DNA from: Candidatus Nitrospira kreftii
GTDB taxonomy: Bacteria > Nitrospirota > Nitrospiria > Nitrospirales > Nitrospiraceae
DNA: 64,000 nt
NCBI GenBank assembly: GCA_014058405.1
Contig: CP047423.1
Span: 2,712,501-2,776,500 of the forward strand
Direction of reading: 5' to 3'
Shown here: piece by piece, positions 37,211 to 46,447 of the stretch
Layout: the number at the start of each line of letters is the position of its first letter
Numbering within the stretch: position 1 is the first letter of the stretch
Notes under the pieces: model-generated
The model's input: the letters and a program-made list of their open reading frames with translations, nothing else
Told to the model about the DNA's origin: nothing
Database searches by the model: none
Program-made: the position numbers and the translations under genes

Positions 37211-38784
37211 AACTACCCAAGGCAGTGCAGCCGAAGCAGACCGACAACCAGGCACAACCACTTCTGACGCATGAGAAATCACTGGCCGGAAAAATCGGGC
37301 AAGGCTCCGAAGCCGGCGATATCCTCGACCAACAACTCGCGATGCTGGGCTTTCAGCTCATCACGCATCTGAATACACTCATCAAAACATCGCGGATTCA
37401 TGGACGGACCAATGCGGCGCTCGATAAACCGGTCGAGACCATGCTGACCCTGATCCAAACCTTGGCGCACGATCAGCCCGTCACGCTGCGAGTTCAAAAT
37501 GACTTTCTCTTTCTTGGAGAACGCCATCTCAAGGTGAGCCCTCAGCAGATGCTCGTCGCCTCAAGTATCATCGATACCATGAACAAATGGAAGGTCGGCG
37601 GGCTGACGTTCACCTCGTCAACGTCTTCAGAAGATCTTCGTGAGTTCGCCTATCTGTTTGTCACCCTCGACCCCGCCGTCAAATCCCTCGATGACTTTCG
37701 ACAGGAACTAAAAACTCACGAGGTGGGCAGCGTCCAGCTTGAAGATCCACGCGAACTCGCCCTCCGAGAGGAAGTGTCGGGAGCTGGCCAAGGATCAGGA
37801 TCAGGTGAAGGCACAGAGCCAGGCTCGAAGATACACCATAAGGCCCAATCCAAAATCGCGTACGGGAAGGCCGCCGGCGCCGTGGGAAACTTGACACAAT
37901 CGGTCCGTGATGGAGGTACGCTGAACTTCAAGCAAGCAAAACGGGCGATTCAAAATATTGTCGACCTCATGATGCAGGACGAATCGACGCTCCTCGGCCT
38001 CACAACCCTTCGCTGTCACGATCAATACACGCACAACCATTCCGTCAACGTGTCTCTCTTATCGCTCGCGCTTGCCAATCGTGCCGGGTACCCGAAAGTC
38101 GAACTGGCGGATCTTGGGCTGGCGGCGCTCTTTCATGATATGGGGAAGTCGACCATTCCGCTCGAAGTACTAAACAAACCCGGCGAATTCACGGAAGATG
38201 AGTGGGCCATGATGCGCAATCATCCGACGGAAGGTGTCTTGAGTCTCACACAACTCCGTGGCATCACCAACCTTCCAGCGCGCATGGTTGCGGCTTCCTT
38301 TGAACACCATATGAACCTGGACTATTCCGGTTACCCGAAACTGAAGACACCATGGAAGCTGTCCCTGACGGGCCGCATCCTCACGATCGCGGATTGCTAT
38401 GACGCAATGACGTCGTCCCGTGTGTATCGGCGAGAGCCGATGTCCCCGTCGAAAGTCTTGAATATGATGTTCTCGAAGTCGGGAAAGAGTTTTGATGCCA
38501 CCCTCCTCAAGCTATTCGTCAATTGCGTCGGGATCGTTCCGATCGGAAGCCTGGTCATGTTGGATACTGAGGAACTCGCCGTGGTTCTTAAGCCGGCCAT
38601 GAACAAGTCCGACGCGGAGCGCCCGCTTGTTAAAGTCATTACCGACCGACAGGGTGCGCCGATTGAAAATGGCGAAGAGCTGGATCTCACCGAAAAGGAC
38701 GATGTCGGAGCCTACCGGCGCAGTATTATCCGACTGGTCGACACCACCGAATACAACTTCGATACGAGCCGATACTTCGTGTAG
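37207..38784 (+). CDS. HD-GYP domain protein (c-di-GMP phosphodiesterase type)
   Basis: A 525-residue protein. Residues ~35-185 match the N-terminal domain of the upstream HEAT protein in pattern (LITHLNTLIKTSRIHGRTN, EDLREFAYLFVTL). The HD-GYP domain runs ~270-430: THNHSVNVSLLSLALA, the metal motif ALFHDMGKSTIP, NHPTEGV, FEHHMNLDYSGYP and ADCYDAMTSSRVYR. The GYP motif is present, though the R-x-D before it reads LDYSGYP. It probably hydrolyses cyclic di-GMP or a related dinucleotide and is coupled to the HEAT protein; activity is inferred from motifs. Confidence 0.88.
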   Translation: MKLPKAVQPKQTDNQAQPLLTHEKSLAGKIGQGSEAGDILDQQLAMLGFQLITHLNTLIKTSRIHGRTNAALDKPVETMLTLIQTLAHDQPVTLRVQNDFLFLGERHLKVSPQQMLVASSIIDTMNKWKVGGLTFTSSTSSEDLREFAYLFVTLDPAVKSLDDFRQELKTHEVGSVQLEDPRELALREEVSGAGQGSGSGEGTEPGSKIHHKAQSKIAYGKAAGAVGNLTQSVRDGGTLNFKQAKRAIQNIVDLMMQDESTLLGLTTLRCHDQYTHNHSVNVSLLSLALANRAGYPKVELADLGLAALFHDMGKSTIPLEVLNKPGEFTEDEWAMMRNHPTEGVLSLTQLRGITNLPARMVAASFEHHMNLDYSGYPKLKTPWKLSLTGRILTIADCYDAMTSSRVYRREPMSPSKVLNMMFSKSGKSFDATLLKLFVNCVGIVPIGSLVMLDTEELAVVLKPAMNKSDAERPLVKVITDRQGAPIENGEELDLTEKDDVGAYRRSIIRLVDTTEYNFDTSRYFV

Positions 38785-38854
38785 CCTGCCGGCTCGGCAC
38801 TTTCCACCTTACATCCGCTCTCCCCTCCTCGACTCTCGCTTGACAGGCCGAAAG

Positions 38855-39817
38855 ATGATCTCCGACAATGCCCCGATGGGCGGACAGATCATCATCGAGC
38901 AGCTTGAATTTCGCGGTCGCTGTGGTGTGACGCCCGAAGAACGAGCACGTCCACAGCCATTAGCCGTCGACCTGGAATTAGATTGTCGACTTGAGCCGGC
39001 AGGACTCTCCGACGATCTGAGACGAACGGTCGACTATGCGTCAGTGGCGCGGCGCATGATAGAACTTGGAACCGGTCAAGATTCTCATCTATTGGAGGCC
39101 ATGGCTGAACGGTTCCTGACCGCTCTCTTCGATGAATTTTCGGTCGACGGCGCGAAGCTCTGGCTCCGAAAGCTTCACCCCCCAATCTCCCATGTGACTA
39201 AGTCGGTCGGTGTCAGCCTAGAGCGTACCAGGCAGGCGCACACACTGCTTCGCGCAAATCCATCGCCTTCCCATTTTCTTGTGCAGCAGCTTCCCCGTCT
39301 TCCCAAAGGCAAGGTCCTCGATGTCGCATCCGGGATCGGGCGTCACGCGCTGTTTCTTGCCTCACAAGGCTACCAGGTTGACGCGATTGATCACGATGTC
39401 CAGGCGCTCGCGCAGCTCTCGTCAGCGGCTCATGCGCAAAACCTCACAGGAGTCACAACACAGATGGTGGATCTGGAACCACCTCCGCCGAGTAAGCCGA
39501 ATATCGGGCAGGAGGCCTACGATGTCATACTCGTGTTCTTTTATCTGACTCGTCCACTCTTTCCTTACCTGATTGATGCACTGAGGCCCGGCGGTGTGTT
39601 GCTATATGAAACGTTCCTAATCGATAATCACTTCCAGCATCAGCATCCCAAACGGAAAGAGTTTTGCCTTGCGCACAACGAACTCATCGACCTCAGCTCC
39701 GGTCTTCGTATCGTGCATTACGATGAAGGGGCTCACGAAGGCCATCGCAGTGGGGAATCGGTCTATACCGCACAACTTGTCGCACAGAAGCCGCTAGCGA
39801 CTGAGATTTCGTTATGA
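38855..39817 (+). CDS. FolB (dihydroneopterin aldolase) fused to a methyltransferase
   Basis: A 320-residue protein in one frame. ATG 38855 is given; ATG 38876 is also possible. Residues ~8-125 look like dihydroneopterin aldolase: IIIEQLEFRGRCGVTPEERARPQPLAVDLEL, HLLEAMAERF with the conserved Glu, and LRKLHPPISH with the likely catalytic Lys. Residues ~145-310 are a TehB-like class I methyltransferase: GKVLDVASGIGRHALFLA, YDVILVFFYLTRPLF, LRPGGVLLYETF. FolB acts in folate biosynthesis; the methyltransferase substrate is unknown. The frame is continuous with the PHP gene through a four-base overlap. Confidence 0.85.
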   Translation: MISDNAPMGGQIIIEQLEFRGRCGVTPEERARPQPLAVDLELDCRLEPAGLSDDLRRTVDYASVARRMIELGTGQDSHLLEAMAERFLTALFDEFSVDGAKLWLRKLHPPISHVTKSVGVSLERTRQAHTLLRANPSPSHFLVQQLPRLPKGKVLDVASGIGRHALFLASQGYQVDAIDHDVQALAQLSSAAHAQNLTGVTTQMVDLEPPPPSKPNIGQEAYDVILVFFYLTRPLFPYLIDALRPGGVLLYETFLIDNHFQHQHPKRKEFCLAHNELIDLSSGLRIVHYDEGAHEGHRSGESVYTAQLVAQKPLATEISL

Positions 39818-40662
39818 GCCGCTTGGACTTGCACCTCCACACCACTCACTCTGATGGAAGCTGTACACCGACGGAGGTGGTTGGACTGGCACACCAAGCT
39901 GGAGTCACGGCCCTGGCGATTACCGATCACGACATCACGACCGGTCTCGTAGAAGCAAGCGCCGCCGGAGAGGCGTTGGGCATCGAGGTCATCCCTGGAG
40001 TCGAGATCAGCTCGATCCTCGGGAATTCCGAGTTACATATTCTTGGGTACTTTCTCGATTGGCAAGACACTCACTTGAATGAGCGGCTCAAGACCTTGCG
40101 AGACAGTCGCCATCGTCGCAATCCCAAAATCGTCGAACGGCTACAAAGTCTCGGTATCGATCTCACCTACGATGAAGTTCGTGCGCTGGCCGGGAGCGAC
40201 TCAGTCGGCAGACCGCACATTGCTCGTGCCCTCATGGATAAAGGAGTCGTTACATCAGCCAAGGAGGCCTTCGATCGATTTCTGGCCGACGGGAAACCGG
40301 CCTACGTGCCTCGTGATCTCCCAAGCCCCGCCGAAGCCATTCACTGGATCAAGGCAGCGCGAGGACTCGCTGTCCTGGCTCATCCGACCTGGGTGAGGTG
40401 TACGGATCAATCGCTTATCGAGTTGGTTCGCCAGCTCAAAGCGGACGGACTCGATGGCGTGGAAGTCTACTACAGCACCCATGCTGCACGGCAGACCCGA
40501 GAATATCTGAGTCTCGCTCAACAACTCGGCCTGCTCGTGACGGGTGGCAGCGATTTTCATGGCCTCACCAAACCCGACATTGAAGTCGGCATCGGCAAGG
40601 GATCCCTCCATGTTCCGACTTCCTTACTTCCGAAGATGAAAGACCTAGCGGCCCGAGCATAA
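39814..40662 (+). CDS. PHP-domain phosphoesterase
   Basis: A 282-residue protein of the PHP family: DLHLHTTHSDGSCTP carries the first metal ligands, ALAITDHDITTG the next, then IPGVEIS, HILGYF and a C-terminal GGSDFHG. This is the pattern of the RNase AM/YciV group (3',5'-nucleotide bisphosphate phosphatase and short-RNA 5' processing). It starts inside the stop of the FolB-methyltransferase gene (ATGA). Confidence 0.9.
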   Translation: MSRLDLHLHTTHSDGSCTPTEVVGLAHQAGVTALAITDHDITTGLVEASAAGEALGIEVIPGVEISSILGNSELHILGYFLDWQDTHLNERLKTLRDSRHRRNPKIVERLQSLGIDLTYDEVRALAGSDSVGRPHIARALMDKGVVTSAKEAFDRFLADGKPAYVPRDLPSPAEAIHWIKAARGLAVLAHPTWVRCTDQSLIELVRQLKADGLDGVEVYYSTHAARQTREYLSLAQQLGLLVTGGSDFHGLTKPDIEVGIGKGSLHVPTSLLPKMKDLAARA

Positions 40663-40694
40663 GACTTCATCCTCTGCCTATTTTCTCCGTTCCA

Positions 40695-40722
40695 TTGACT
40701 CCTCTTTAGTATCCGCTAGACT
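40695..40722 (+). promoter_or_regulatory. Predicted promoter of the kinase gene
   Basis: TTGACT at 40695-40700, a 16-base spacer and TAGACT at 40717-40722 lie 27 bases before the kinase start at 40749. Confidence 0.5.
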
Positions 40723-40748
40723 TTGGAGGTCTTCGGATCTTGTCGCCC

Positions 40749-42146
40749 ATGACCAACACGCCTAGCTGGGCCTTTCAATATTTTCTGGCCGCGCTCCTCG
40801 CGCTTTTTGCGGGTCCTATTCTAAGCAAATTGCCAGGCGCGCAGTCGTTCCCTCTGACCCTGTTCGGACTCAATGGCGCACATACCATCCGCCTCATTGT
40901 TGCAGCAGCCGGACTGGCTCTGCTTAGTGTGCTATCACTCCGTGCGTTCCGACACATGCCCGATAACGGACGCGGATTTTCGTTTCTGCGAACACTGGTG
41001 TTGCCTCTTACGACGCTGCTTATTGTGATCGCGGCAGACAAGACCGTCCGGGTTGTCGGACAGTCACTGATCAGCCGACTTGGCTTCGCACAGTATACAC
41101 TGACATACGCCGCTCTCCTGGCATTCATCGGCCTCTGGATCACCGCTGCTTGGCTGTTGAATATGGACGCGCTCCACCGATTTTTCTCGAAAGCGTCAAC
41201 ATCGCCCCGGCGCAAAGAATCGGCAACACCGATCGAGGAAACCGACGAAATTCATTCAGAAGAAGAACGCGTCGAGCAAGAGACCAGGTTAGATATCCAA
41301 GCTGCACCGAACGGACCTCCTGCCATGCTCGGTCGATATAAGGTCCTGAAGGAGTTGGGACGGGGATCAATGGGAGTGGTCTACCTTGGAAAAGATCCGA
41401 CGATCCAACGGTTTGTGGCGATCAAAACGATGCAACTTAATGAAATCGACGAAGCCGACAAACTTCAAGACGTAAAGGCGAGGTTCTTCCGAGAAGCCGA
41501 GTCGACGGGACGCTTATCTCATCGAAACATTGTGACGATTTTCGATGCCGGAGAAGAACATGACCTCGGGTACATCGCGATGGAGCTGCTTCAAGGAACG
41601 ACGCTGAAAGACCGGTCAAGAAAACCGAATCTGATGCCGTTCCAGAAAGTGGTGCCGATCGTGGCGACCGTCGCCGAGGCGATGGATTATGCCCACCAGC
41701 AAGGCGTCGTACATCGAGACATCAAACCAGCCAATATCATGCTCACCGACGACGAGGTGGTAAAAATCATGGACTTCGGCATCGCCAAGATGGCGACTTC
41801 GTCAAAGACTCAGACGAATATCGTCATGGGAACGCCCACGTATATGTCGCCGGAGCAGATCGCCGGGAAAAAAGTGGACGGACGTTCCGATATTTTCTCT
41901 CTTGCTGTTGTGATGTTCGAACTGCTGACCGGCCGTCCACCGTTCGTGGCCGACAACGTTTCAGCCTTGCTGTTTGCCATCGCCCACACCCCCCATCCCA
42001 GTCTGAAAGCGATCAGACCAGACTTGCCATCCATCCTCAAGAATGTCCTGGATCGCGCGCTCCATAAGGACCCCGTCCACCGGTATCGTCGCGCCAACGA
42101 GTTCGCACTAGAACTCCGCTCCTGCGTCGAAGGATTAGCCGCGTAA
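40749..42146 (+). CDS. Membrane-linked Ser/Thr protein kinase
   Basis: A 465-residue protein; ATG 40749 is chosen over an in-frame TTG at 40740. Four membrane segments lie in the first 140 residues (FQYFLAALLALFAGP, IRLIVAAAGLALLSV, VLPLTTLLIVIAAD, ALLAFIGLWITAAWLL). An acidic linker leads to a Hanks-type kinase: GRGSMGVVYLG (P-loop), Lys226, HRDIKPAN with catalytic Asp325, DFG at 343-345, then GTPTYMSPEQIAG and GRSDIFSLAVV. The kinase domain faces the cytoplasm and reaches the C-terminus. Targets are unknown. Confidence 0.92.
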   Translation: MTNTPSWAFQYFLAALLALFAGPILSKLPGAQSFPLTLFGLNGAHTIRLIVAAAGLALLSVLSLRAFRHMPDNGRGFSFLRTLVLPLTTLLIVIAADKTVRVVGQSLISRLGFAQYTLTYAALLAFIGLWITAAWLLNMDALHRFFSKASTSPRRKESATPIEETDEIHSEEERVEQETRLDIQAAPNGPPAMLGRYKVLKELGRGSMGVVYLGKDPTIQRFVAIKTMQLNEIDEADKLQDVKARFFREAESTGRLSHRNIVTIFDAGEEHDLGYIAMELLQGTTLKDRSRKPNLMPFQKVVPIVATVAEAMDYAHQQGVVHRDIKPANIMLTDDEVVKIMDFGIAKMATSSKTQTNIVMGTPTYMSPEQIAGKKVDGRSDIFSLAVVMFELLTGRPPFVADNVSALLFAIAHTPHPSLKAIRPDLPSILKNVLDRALHKDPVHRYRRANEFALELRSCVEGLAA

Positions 42147-42185
42147 TGGAAGGTTGGCAGCTCTTCTTACTCTCCGTGAAGCATT

Positions 42186-42797
42186 TTAGTTCCGCGTCTG
42201 GAGCCTCCCCTTGGGCAAGGTTTGGTAGCAGGCTTCTGAAAGATCCTGCTCATGCTCCTGCAAACACTGCAGAATGCGGCCATCACCGGACGGAACCGTC
42301 CGACAGAGGCGTTTCACGTCTACGGCACAAGACAACTTGTACCCATCAGCTTCTTTCCAACGCACCAATCGCTGCTGCATGATCTGTTGACAAGTCGGAG
42401 CGAGTCGCTTGAATCGCTGGATCACACAATAGCGGCGGTCGTCTCCAGAAAGAGAGTCAGGACAGTATTGTTGAACCTCTGCGTCACACTTTACCTCCGC
42501 AATTTGTCTGGCACGACTGTCGCGTGGAACGGATAACCCACCAAGAGTCGTCACAGACGCCGCCTCTCCGGCTCCAGCCGCGTTGGTGGCTGGCTGACTG
42601 GATACGCCGGGGATCGTCAAATCGAGAGCAGGAACCTGCGAGGCTTCCACAGAGGATGTCCCTGACTGAGCCGACAGCAGCTGTTCTTTAGAGGGAAAGT
42701 TGGCCCATACGATTGTCCACACTAAGATCAATCCGGCCACCGTCACGAGACTCGCGGCGCTCCTTCCTGATCGTTCCTTGGCACTGATCGTTTTCAT
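42186..42797 (-). CDS. Cys-rich repeat (GLG1-type) anchored protein
   Basis: A 203-residue protein with one N-terminal membrane segment (SLVTVAGLILVWTIVW). After a low-complexity linker it has two Cys-rich units: VKCDAEVQQYCPDSLSGDDRRYCVIQ and SCAVDVKRLCRTVPSGDGRILQCL, matching the Cys-rich Golgi-type (GLG1) repeat in pattern C-x3-V/D-x3-L/Y-C-x-x-V. Such bacterial proteins are probably exported and disulfide-bonded. It is convergent with the kinase gene. Confidence 0.75.
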   Translation of the reverse strand: MKTISAKERSGRSAASLVTVAGLILVWTIVWANFPSKEQLLSAQSGTSSVEASQVPALDLTIPGVSSQPATNAAGAGEAASVTTLGGLSVPRDSRARQIAEVKCDAEVQQYCPDSLSGDDRRYCVIQRFKRLAPTCQQIMQQRLVRWKEADGYKLSCAVDVKRLCRTVPSGDGRILQCLQEHEQDLSEACYQTLPKGRLQTRN

Positions 42798-42922
42798 CCT
42801 GATGAGGATAAAATAAAGCTACCAGAAAATCACCGAAACGGGGGTTTTTAGCAAAGGGTTCTTGTTGACCGAAGCACGTGTGTGAAGGAGCGGCCTCAAG
42901 GCAAGGACAAGAGAAGGTGGAA

Positions 42923-43936
42923 TTAGTTGTCCGGGGTTTCGACGATATGATTCTCGAACCGTGTGCAGCCTTCTGCCAGTAACCGATTGGTTAACATTTC
43001 ACCAGGCCATTCAATCGGCAGATCAGCCGTAAAGACCCAGACGTCGGGAGAAGTCCAGACCGGGCCGTGCTCTTCCGGAAGTTCCGGATCGAACAGGTCG
43101 GTCCACACAGGCATATACACCCCGTTACCACATTGCGTATGGAGATGCACGATGGTGCGGGACCTCACCAGCGGATCCAGCTCTCTCCACACAGCAGCGG
43201 TTTCATCGGCCAAGTGATGCAGCCGTACCGCATTCTGTGCGTCAAACATGGCATAGGCAGCATACACCGGTGCCTCGATCGTATCCGGCGCGCAGGCTAA
43301 TTCCGGACATTGCTTGACCAGGCCGTCGAGAATTTCTCGACGCTGATGGTCTTCCCACGAGTCGGGCAACCCGGGGTCTGGTGCCCCCAACAGTTCAAAC
43401 AAGAGAAACGCGGTGTTCTCAACAGGAGGAAGAAGCCGGGCCGCCACCGACTGTGCACGCCGTGAATCGGCAACCGTCACCAGGTGGTCGTGGAACATCT
43501 GAAGGTTCAACATCTCTAATGTGGCATCAGTCAAAAGTCGCGACTCGACACGAACGACTGTTCCGGCAGGAAGTTGCAGATTCCGATGCAGGAGATCAGC
43601 AGTCGCAATGGGATCAATCTTGAGCTTGAGCGGAGAAGTCAGGTTCGCCTGCAGAGGTAACTCCAAGGCCGCGATCGTCGCGTAAGTTGGCTTTTCATCG
43701 TTCGCGCCATCCAGAAGCAGCGTGCAACTCGCCTCTGCCACAAGATCGAACAACCATTCCGCCATTTCCTCGTCGAGCGCAGCGAGGACCGTCAGAAGAT
43801 CGTGTTCACGTCCCTGTTCAAGAAATGCTTGCAGGGTATCGATGGCATCATCCGTATCGCCATGATCGTGCCGACGAGCATTGATGAGATGGATAAGATC
43901 GCGGGTGAGTGGATCAGGACGAGACCAGGCTAACAT
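42923..43936 (-). CDS. Hypothetical cytoplasmic protein, acidic
   Basis: A 337-residue protein without signal peptide or membrane segment. The N-terminal part is helical (TLQAFLEQGREHDLLTVLAALDEEMAEWLFDL), followed by a beta-alpha region with ALELPLQANLTSPL and VVRVESRLLTDATLEMLN. The C-terminal part has several strands and HIVETPDN. I considered a DUF2863-type assignment but could not support it. Confidence 0.6.
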   Translation of the reverse strand: MLAWSRPDPLTRDLIHLINARRHDHGDTDDAIDTLQAFLEQGREHDLLTVLAALDEEMAEWLFDLVAEASCTLLLDGANDEKPTYATIAALELPLQANLTSPLKLKIDPIATADLLHRNLQLPAGTVVRVESRLLTDATLEMLNLQMFHDHLVTVADSRRAQSVAARLLPPVENTAFLLFELLGAPDPGLPDSWEDHQRREILDGLVKQCPELACAPDTIEAPVYAAYAMFDAQNAVRLHHLADETAAVWRELDPLVRSRTIVHLHTQCGNGVYMPVWTDLFDPELPEEHGPVWTSPDVWVFTADLPIEWPGEMLTNRLLAEGCTRFENHIVETPDN

Positions 43937-44073
43937 CGCAACTCCCTACAACACGAACTGAAAAACATCGCTCCACACCTCAGAGTCAATGTTGCCAAAC
44001 TTTTCATACCCATGCAAGCGTCCCAACGATTCCTCTACGCGTGACTCGGGTGTACCGCTGTTCGATACCGGCC

Positions 44074-44487
44074 CTAGTCCCCGATGATCTTCACCAGGAC
44101 GCGCTTGCGGCGACACCCATCGAACTCTCCGTAGAAAATCTGTTCCCATGGACCGAAATCGAGTACGCCCTCCGTGATCGCCACCACGACTTCTCGTCCC
44201 ATGACTTGTCGCTTCAGATGTGCATCTCCGTTATCTTCACCTGTATTGTTGTGCCGGTAACGGGCCCCATGAGGAGCAAGTCGTTCCAGAAACTCGTCAT
44301 AGTCTTGCAACAGACCTGGCTCATCGTCGTTGATATACACACTCGCGGTAATATGCATCGCGTTGACCAATACCAGGCCCTCCCGGACCCCACTCTTCTT
44401 GACCAATGCCTCGATCTGTGGCGTGATATTCAGGTAGGCCCGTCTGGTCTTTGTCTCAAACCAGAGTTCTTCGCGATAGGACTTCAT
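44074..44487 (-). CDS. YjbQ/UPF0047 family protein
   Basis: A 137-residue protein starting at ATG 44487 ([22 protein letters not shown]). Family motifs are [46 protein letters not shown] and the C-terminal [15 protein letters not shown]. Members have been linked to a thiamine phosphate synthase-like activity and a conserved His/Asp site. It may be a small metabolic enzyme; the exact role is not settled. Confidence 0.9.
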   Translation of the reverse strand: MKSYREELWFETKTRRAYLNITPQIEALVKKSGVREGLVLVNAMHITASVYINDDEPGLLQDYDEFLERLAPHGARYRHNNTGEDNGDAHLKRQVMGREVVVAITEGVLDFGPWEQIFYGEFDGCRRKRVLVKIIGD

Positions 44488-44862
44488 GTTTGTCGATAGG
44501 CCTATTGTGCCTGCCGGTTTGACGGACATGCAAGAGGCGCCGGCGATTCATTCTGGACTGAATGTCGACGACGTTATAACATCCGCTATGTGCATTATGA
44601 CGACCAGGCGGCCATCACCGAGACTGTCTGCAAGTGCGCGGACAGCTTTATGTCGACCCTACTTAGCGAAAAACCTGATACAACACATTTTCGATGCCGT
44701 GAGGGACCAGGTGCTGTCTTGGTCTCTTGTACATTCCTGCTGAGCCTGGAGCCGTCTCAGAATGGCCTCTGCTCGATATTCATACAAAATTGACAGCCTA
44801 TGCCCTTGATGATAAGTACTTTTTCAGATCGTACGATGCAGTCCGCTGGAGGGAGGTGCTCG
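44488..44862. other. Gap without recognisable gene
   Basis: About 375 bases between yjbQ and the SH3-like gene. A perfect TTGACA at 44790-44795 has only a weak candidate -10, so the promoter of the downstream gene is unclear. I see no conserved frame in either direction. Confidence 0.5.
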
Positions 44863-45624
44863 ATGTTCGCTTTCGCCGGAAACCCATCGCTAGGCGGCAG
44901 TCCTCTGACTTGGAACCTGTTCTTTGCCCGCCAACCTGAGCCTGACCTTGAATTCACTGAAGAAGAATTGGAGCAAACGACCACGGTCCGCTCACCCTCT
45001 CCCAAGAAACCGCCCAAGCAATCAAACGACCGCCCTATTTTGTGGGTGCTGTTGCTGGTGCTGATCGGCGGTGGCGCCTACGTTGCCATGGAACCAGAGA
45101 TGGTCATGGAGTATATCGAGCCGCTCCTTGGTGAGTCACCAGAACCCCCGACACCTATCGTGCAGCGGCCAATGCCTCCGAAACCTGTGGCACCCCCTCC
45201 TCAGCCTATGGAAGCCGCCCCGACTCCACCACCGGCTGTCGCACCAGTCGAGGTACCACAAGCCGCAACACCAGCTCCTGTCCCGATACCACCCTCTACC
45301 CCTTCGATGCCAAACACATCGGCCACGGTCGAAACTATTCCAACCCCAGTTCCAGCATCCGATACACCCGTGACCAATTCACCCCCTCCGCTATTCGGCG
45401 AGGGGCAACGAGTGAGCGTCTTGCCCAACCCCGCTGCTCCGGGGCAGAAAGTCGTGCTCACTCAGGATGCAGAGGGATCGCGACCAGGGCTGGCCATTCC
45501 ACCAGGAACCGTCCTGACAGTTCTTGATGGTGATCTTCAGGGGACTGGCTGGGTTTACTCCGTGCGCAGCGACTACGGCACCACAGGTTGGCTGCCTGAG
45601 CATCAGCTTAAAATGAAACCCTGA
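44863..45624 (+). CDS. Membrane protein with Pro-rich linker and SH3-like domain
   Basis: A 253-residue protein. ATG 44863 follows GGAGGGAGG; the in-frame start at 44800 is less likely. One membrane segment spans about residues 58-75 (PILWVLLLVLIGGGAYVAM), with a Pro/Ala-rich periplasmic linker to residue ~190 (PPPQPMEAAPTPPPA and similar), and an SH3-like C-terminal part (GTVLTVLDGDLQGTGWVYSV, GTTGWLPEHQL). This is the architecture of peptidoglycan- or envelope-associated proteins that span the periplasm. Function unknown. Confidence 0.7.
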   Translation: MFAFAGNPSLGGSPLTWNLFFARQPEPDLEFTEEELEQTTTVRSPSPKKPPKQSNDRPILWVLLLVLIGGGAYVAMEPEMVMEYIEPLLGESPEPPTPIVQRPMPPKPVAPPPQPMEAAPTPPPAVAPVEVPQAATPAPVPIPPSTPSMPNTSATVETIPTPVPASDTPVTNSPPPLFGEGQRVSVLPNPAAPGQKVVLTQDAEGSRPGLAIPPGTVLTVLDGDLQGTGWVYSVRSDYGTTGWLPEHQLKMKP

Positions 45625-45653
45625 TCCATCCCTTTCCGCGACACAGATCAACC

Positions 45654-45688
45654 CACAGAGGGTGGTGATTCGATCACCACCCTCTGTG
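45654..45688. promoter_or_regulatory. Perfect 16-bp hairpin next to an extended -10 box
   Basis: CACAGAGGGTGGTGAT (45654-45669), loop TCG and its exact complement (45673-45688). It is followed without gap by TGC-TATAAT (45687-45695). It could terminate the SH3-like gene, but lacks a T-run, or act as an operator for the downstream operon. Confidence 0.55.
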
Positions 45689-45695
45689 CTATAAT
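45687..45695 (+). promoter_or_regulatory. Extended -10 promoter of HAD-BtuF-hpnDE operon
   Basis: TGC followed by a perfect TATAAT at 45690-45695, 55 bases before the HAD gene start. No -35 is visible; the place where it should lie is inside the hairpin. Confidence 0.55.
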
Positions 45696-45750
45696 ACCGC
45701 CCGATCACGCCTCCATCGCATAGGTGATACATCGTAAGCCTCGGGATCTC

Positions 45751-46434
45751 ATGCAGGCCGTAATCTTCGACTTCGACGGCGTCATCGCCGACACTGAGCC
45801 GCTGCACTTTGAAGGGTTACGCCGAACGCTTGGAGAGATCCAGATCAATTTGACGGAAGACGACTACTACGCCAACTATCTCGGCTTCGACGATCGAGGC
45901 TGCATTCTGGAAGCCCTGCGCGTCAATCAGATCCCAGTCTCCCCCTCGCTCCTCGAAGACCTCATGACCAAAAAGGCGACTGCATACTTGGCGTCGATAA
46001 AAGACCATCTGGTCATTTTCCCGGGTGTCAGGGAGTTTATCGAAGAAGCCGCATCGATCTGCCCGATCGCCATCGCATCAGGTGCATTACGGGCCGAGAT
46101 CGAGCTGGTGCTGGAATGCATCGGTCTCCGAAAATCGTTTCGTCACATCACCAGCGCCGAGGACGTGACTCATGGCAAGCCGAATCCTGAACCGTTCCTT
46201 CATGCGCTGGCCGGATTGAACCGGTATCATTCCGCTGCATCGCTGTCACCGACTTCGTGTTTGGTCATTGAAGATTCCCGTCCCGGCATCCGGGCTGCAA
46301 AATCCGCAGGCATGAAGGTGTTGGCAGTGGCCAATACGCACACCGTGCAAGACTTACACGAAGCCGATGCCATCAGCCAGAGCTTGCGTGAGACACGTCT
46401 CACGGACGTACGCGCGCGCTTGTGGCCCACATAG
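45751..46434 (+). CDS. HAD-family phosphatase (beta-phosphoglucomutase-like)
   Basis: A 227-residue HAD protein starting MQAVIFDFDGVIADTEPLH (nucleophile Asp7, Asp9). The cap domain follows, then CPIAIASGALRAEIELVLE (motif II), KSFRHITSAEDVTHGKPNPEPF (motif III with Lys) and CLVIEDSRPGIRAAKSAGM (motif IV). The sequence fits the phosphoglycolate phosphatase/beta-phosphoglucomutase subgroup; the substrate is not determined. It opens the operon with the BtuF-like and hpn genes, 13 bases upstream of the next start. Confidence 0.88.
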   Translation: MQAVIFDFDGVIADTEPLHFEGLRRTLGEIQINLTEDDYYANYLGFDDRGCILEALRVNQIPVSPSLLEDLMTKKATAYLASIKDHLVIFPGVREFIEEAASICPIAIASGALRAEIELVLECIGLRKSFRHITSAEDVTHGKPNPEPFLHALAGLNRYHSAASLSPTSCLVIEDSRPGIRAAKSAGMKVLAVANTHTVQDLHEADAISQSLRETRLTDVRARLWPT

Positions 46435-46447
46435 ACTCACAACCACT

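Noticed and set aside
43946-44149. Minus-strand frame with a plausible-looking C-terminus (ESLGRLHGYEKFGN)
   Set aside because: It begins inside yjbQ and has no start or ribosome site of its own in the gap; likely chance.
44790-44818. Promoter for SH3-like gene
   Set aside because: The -35 TTGACA is perfect but no -10 at 16-18 bases is convincing.
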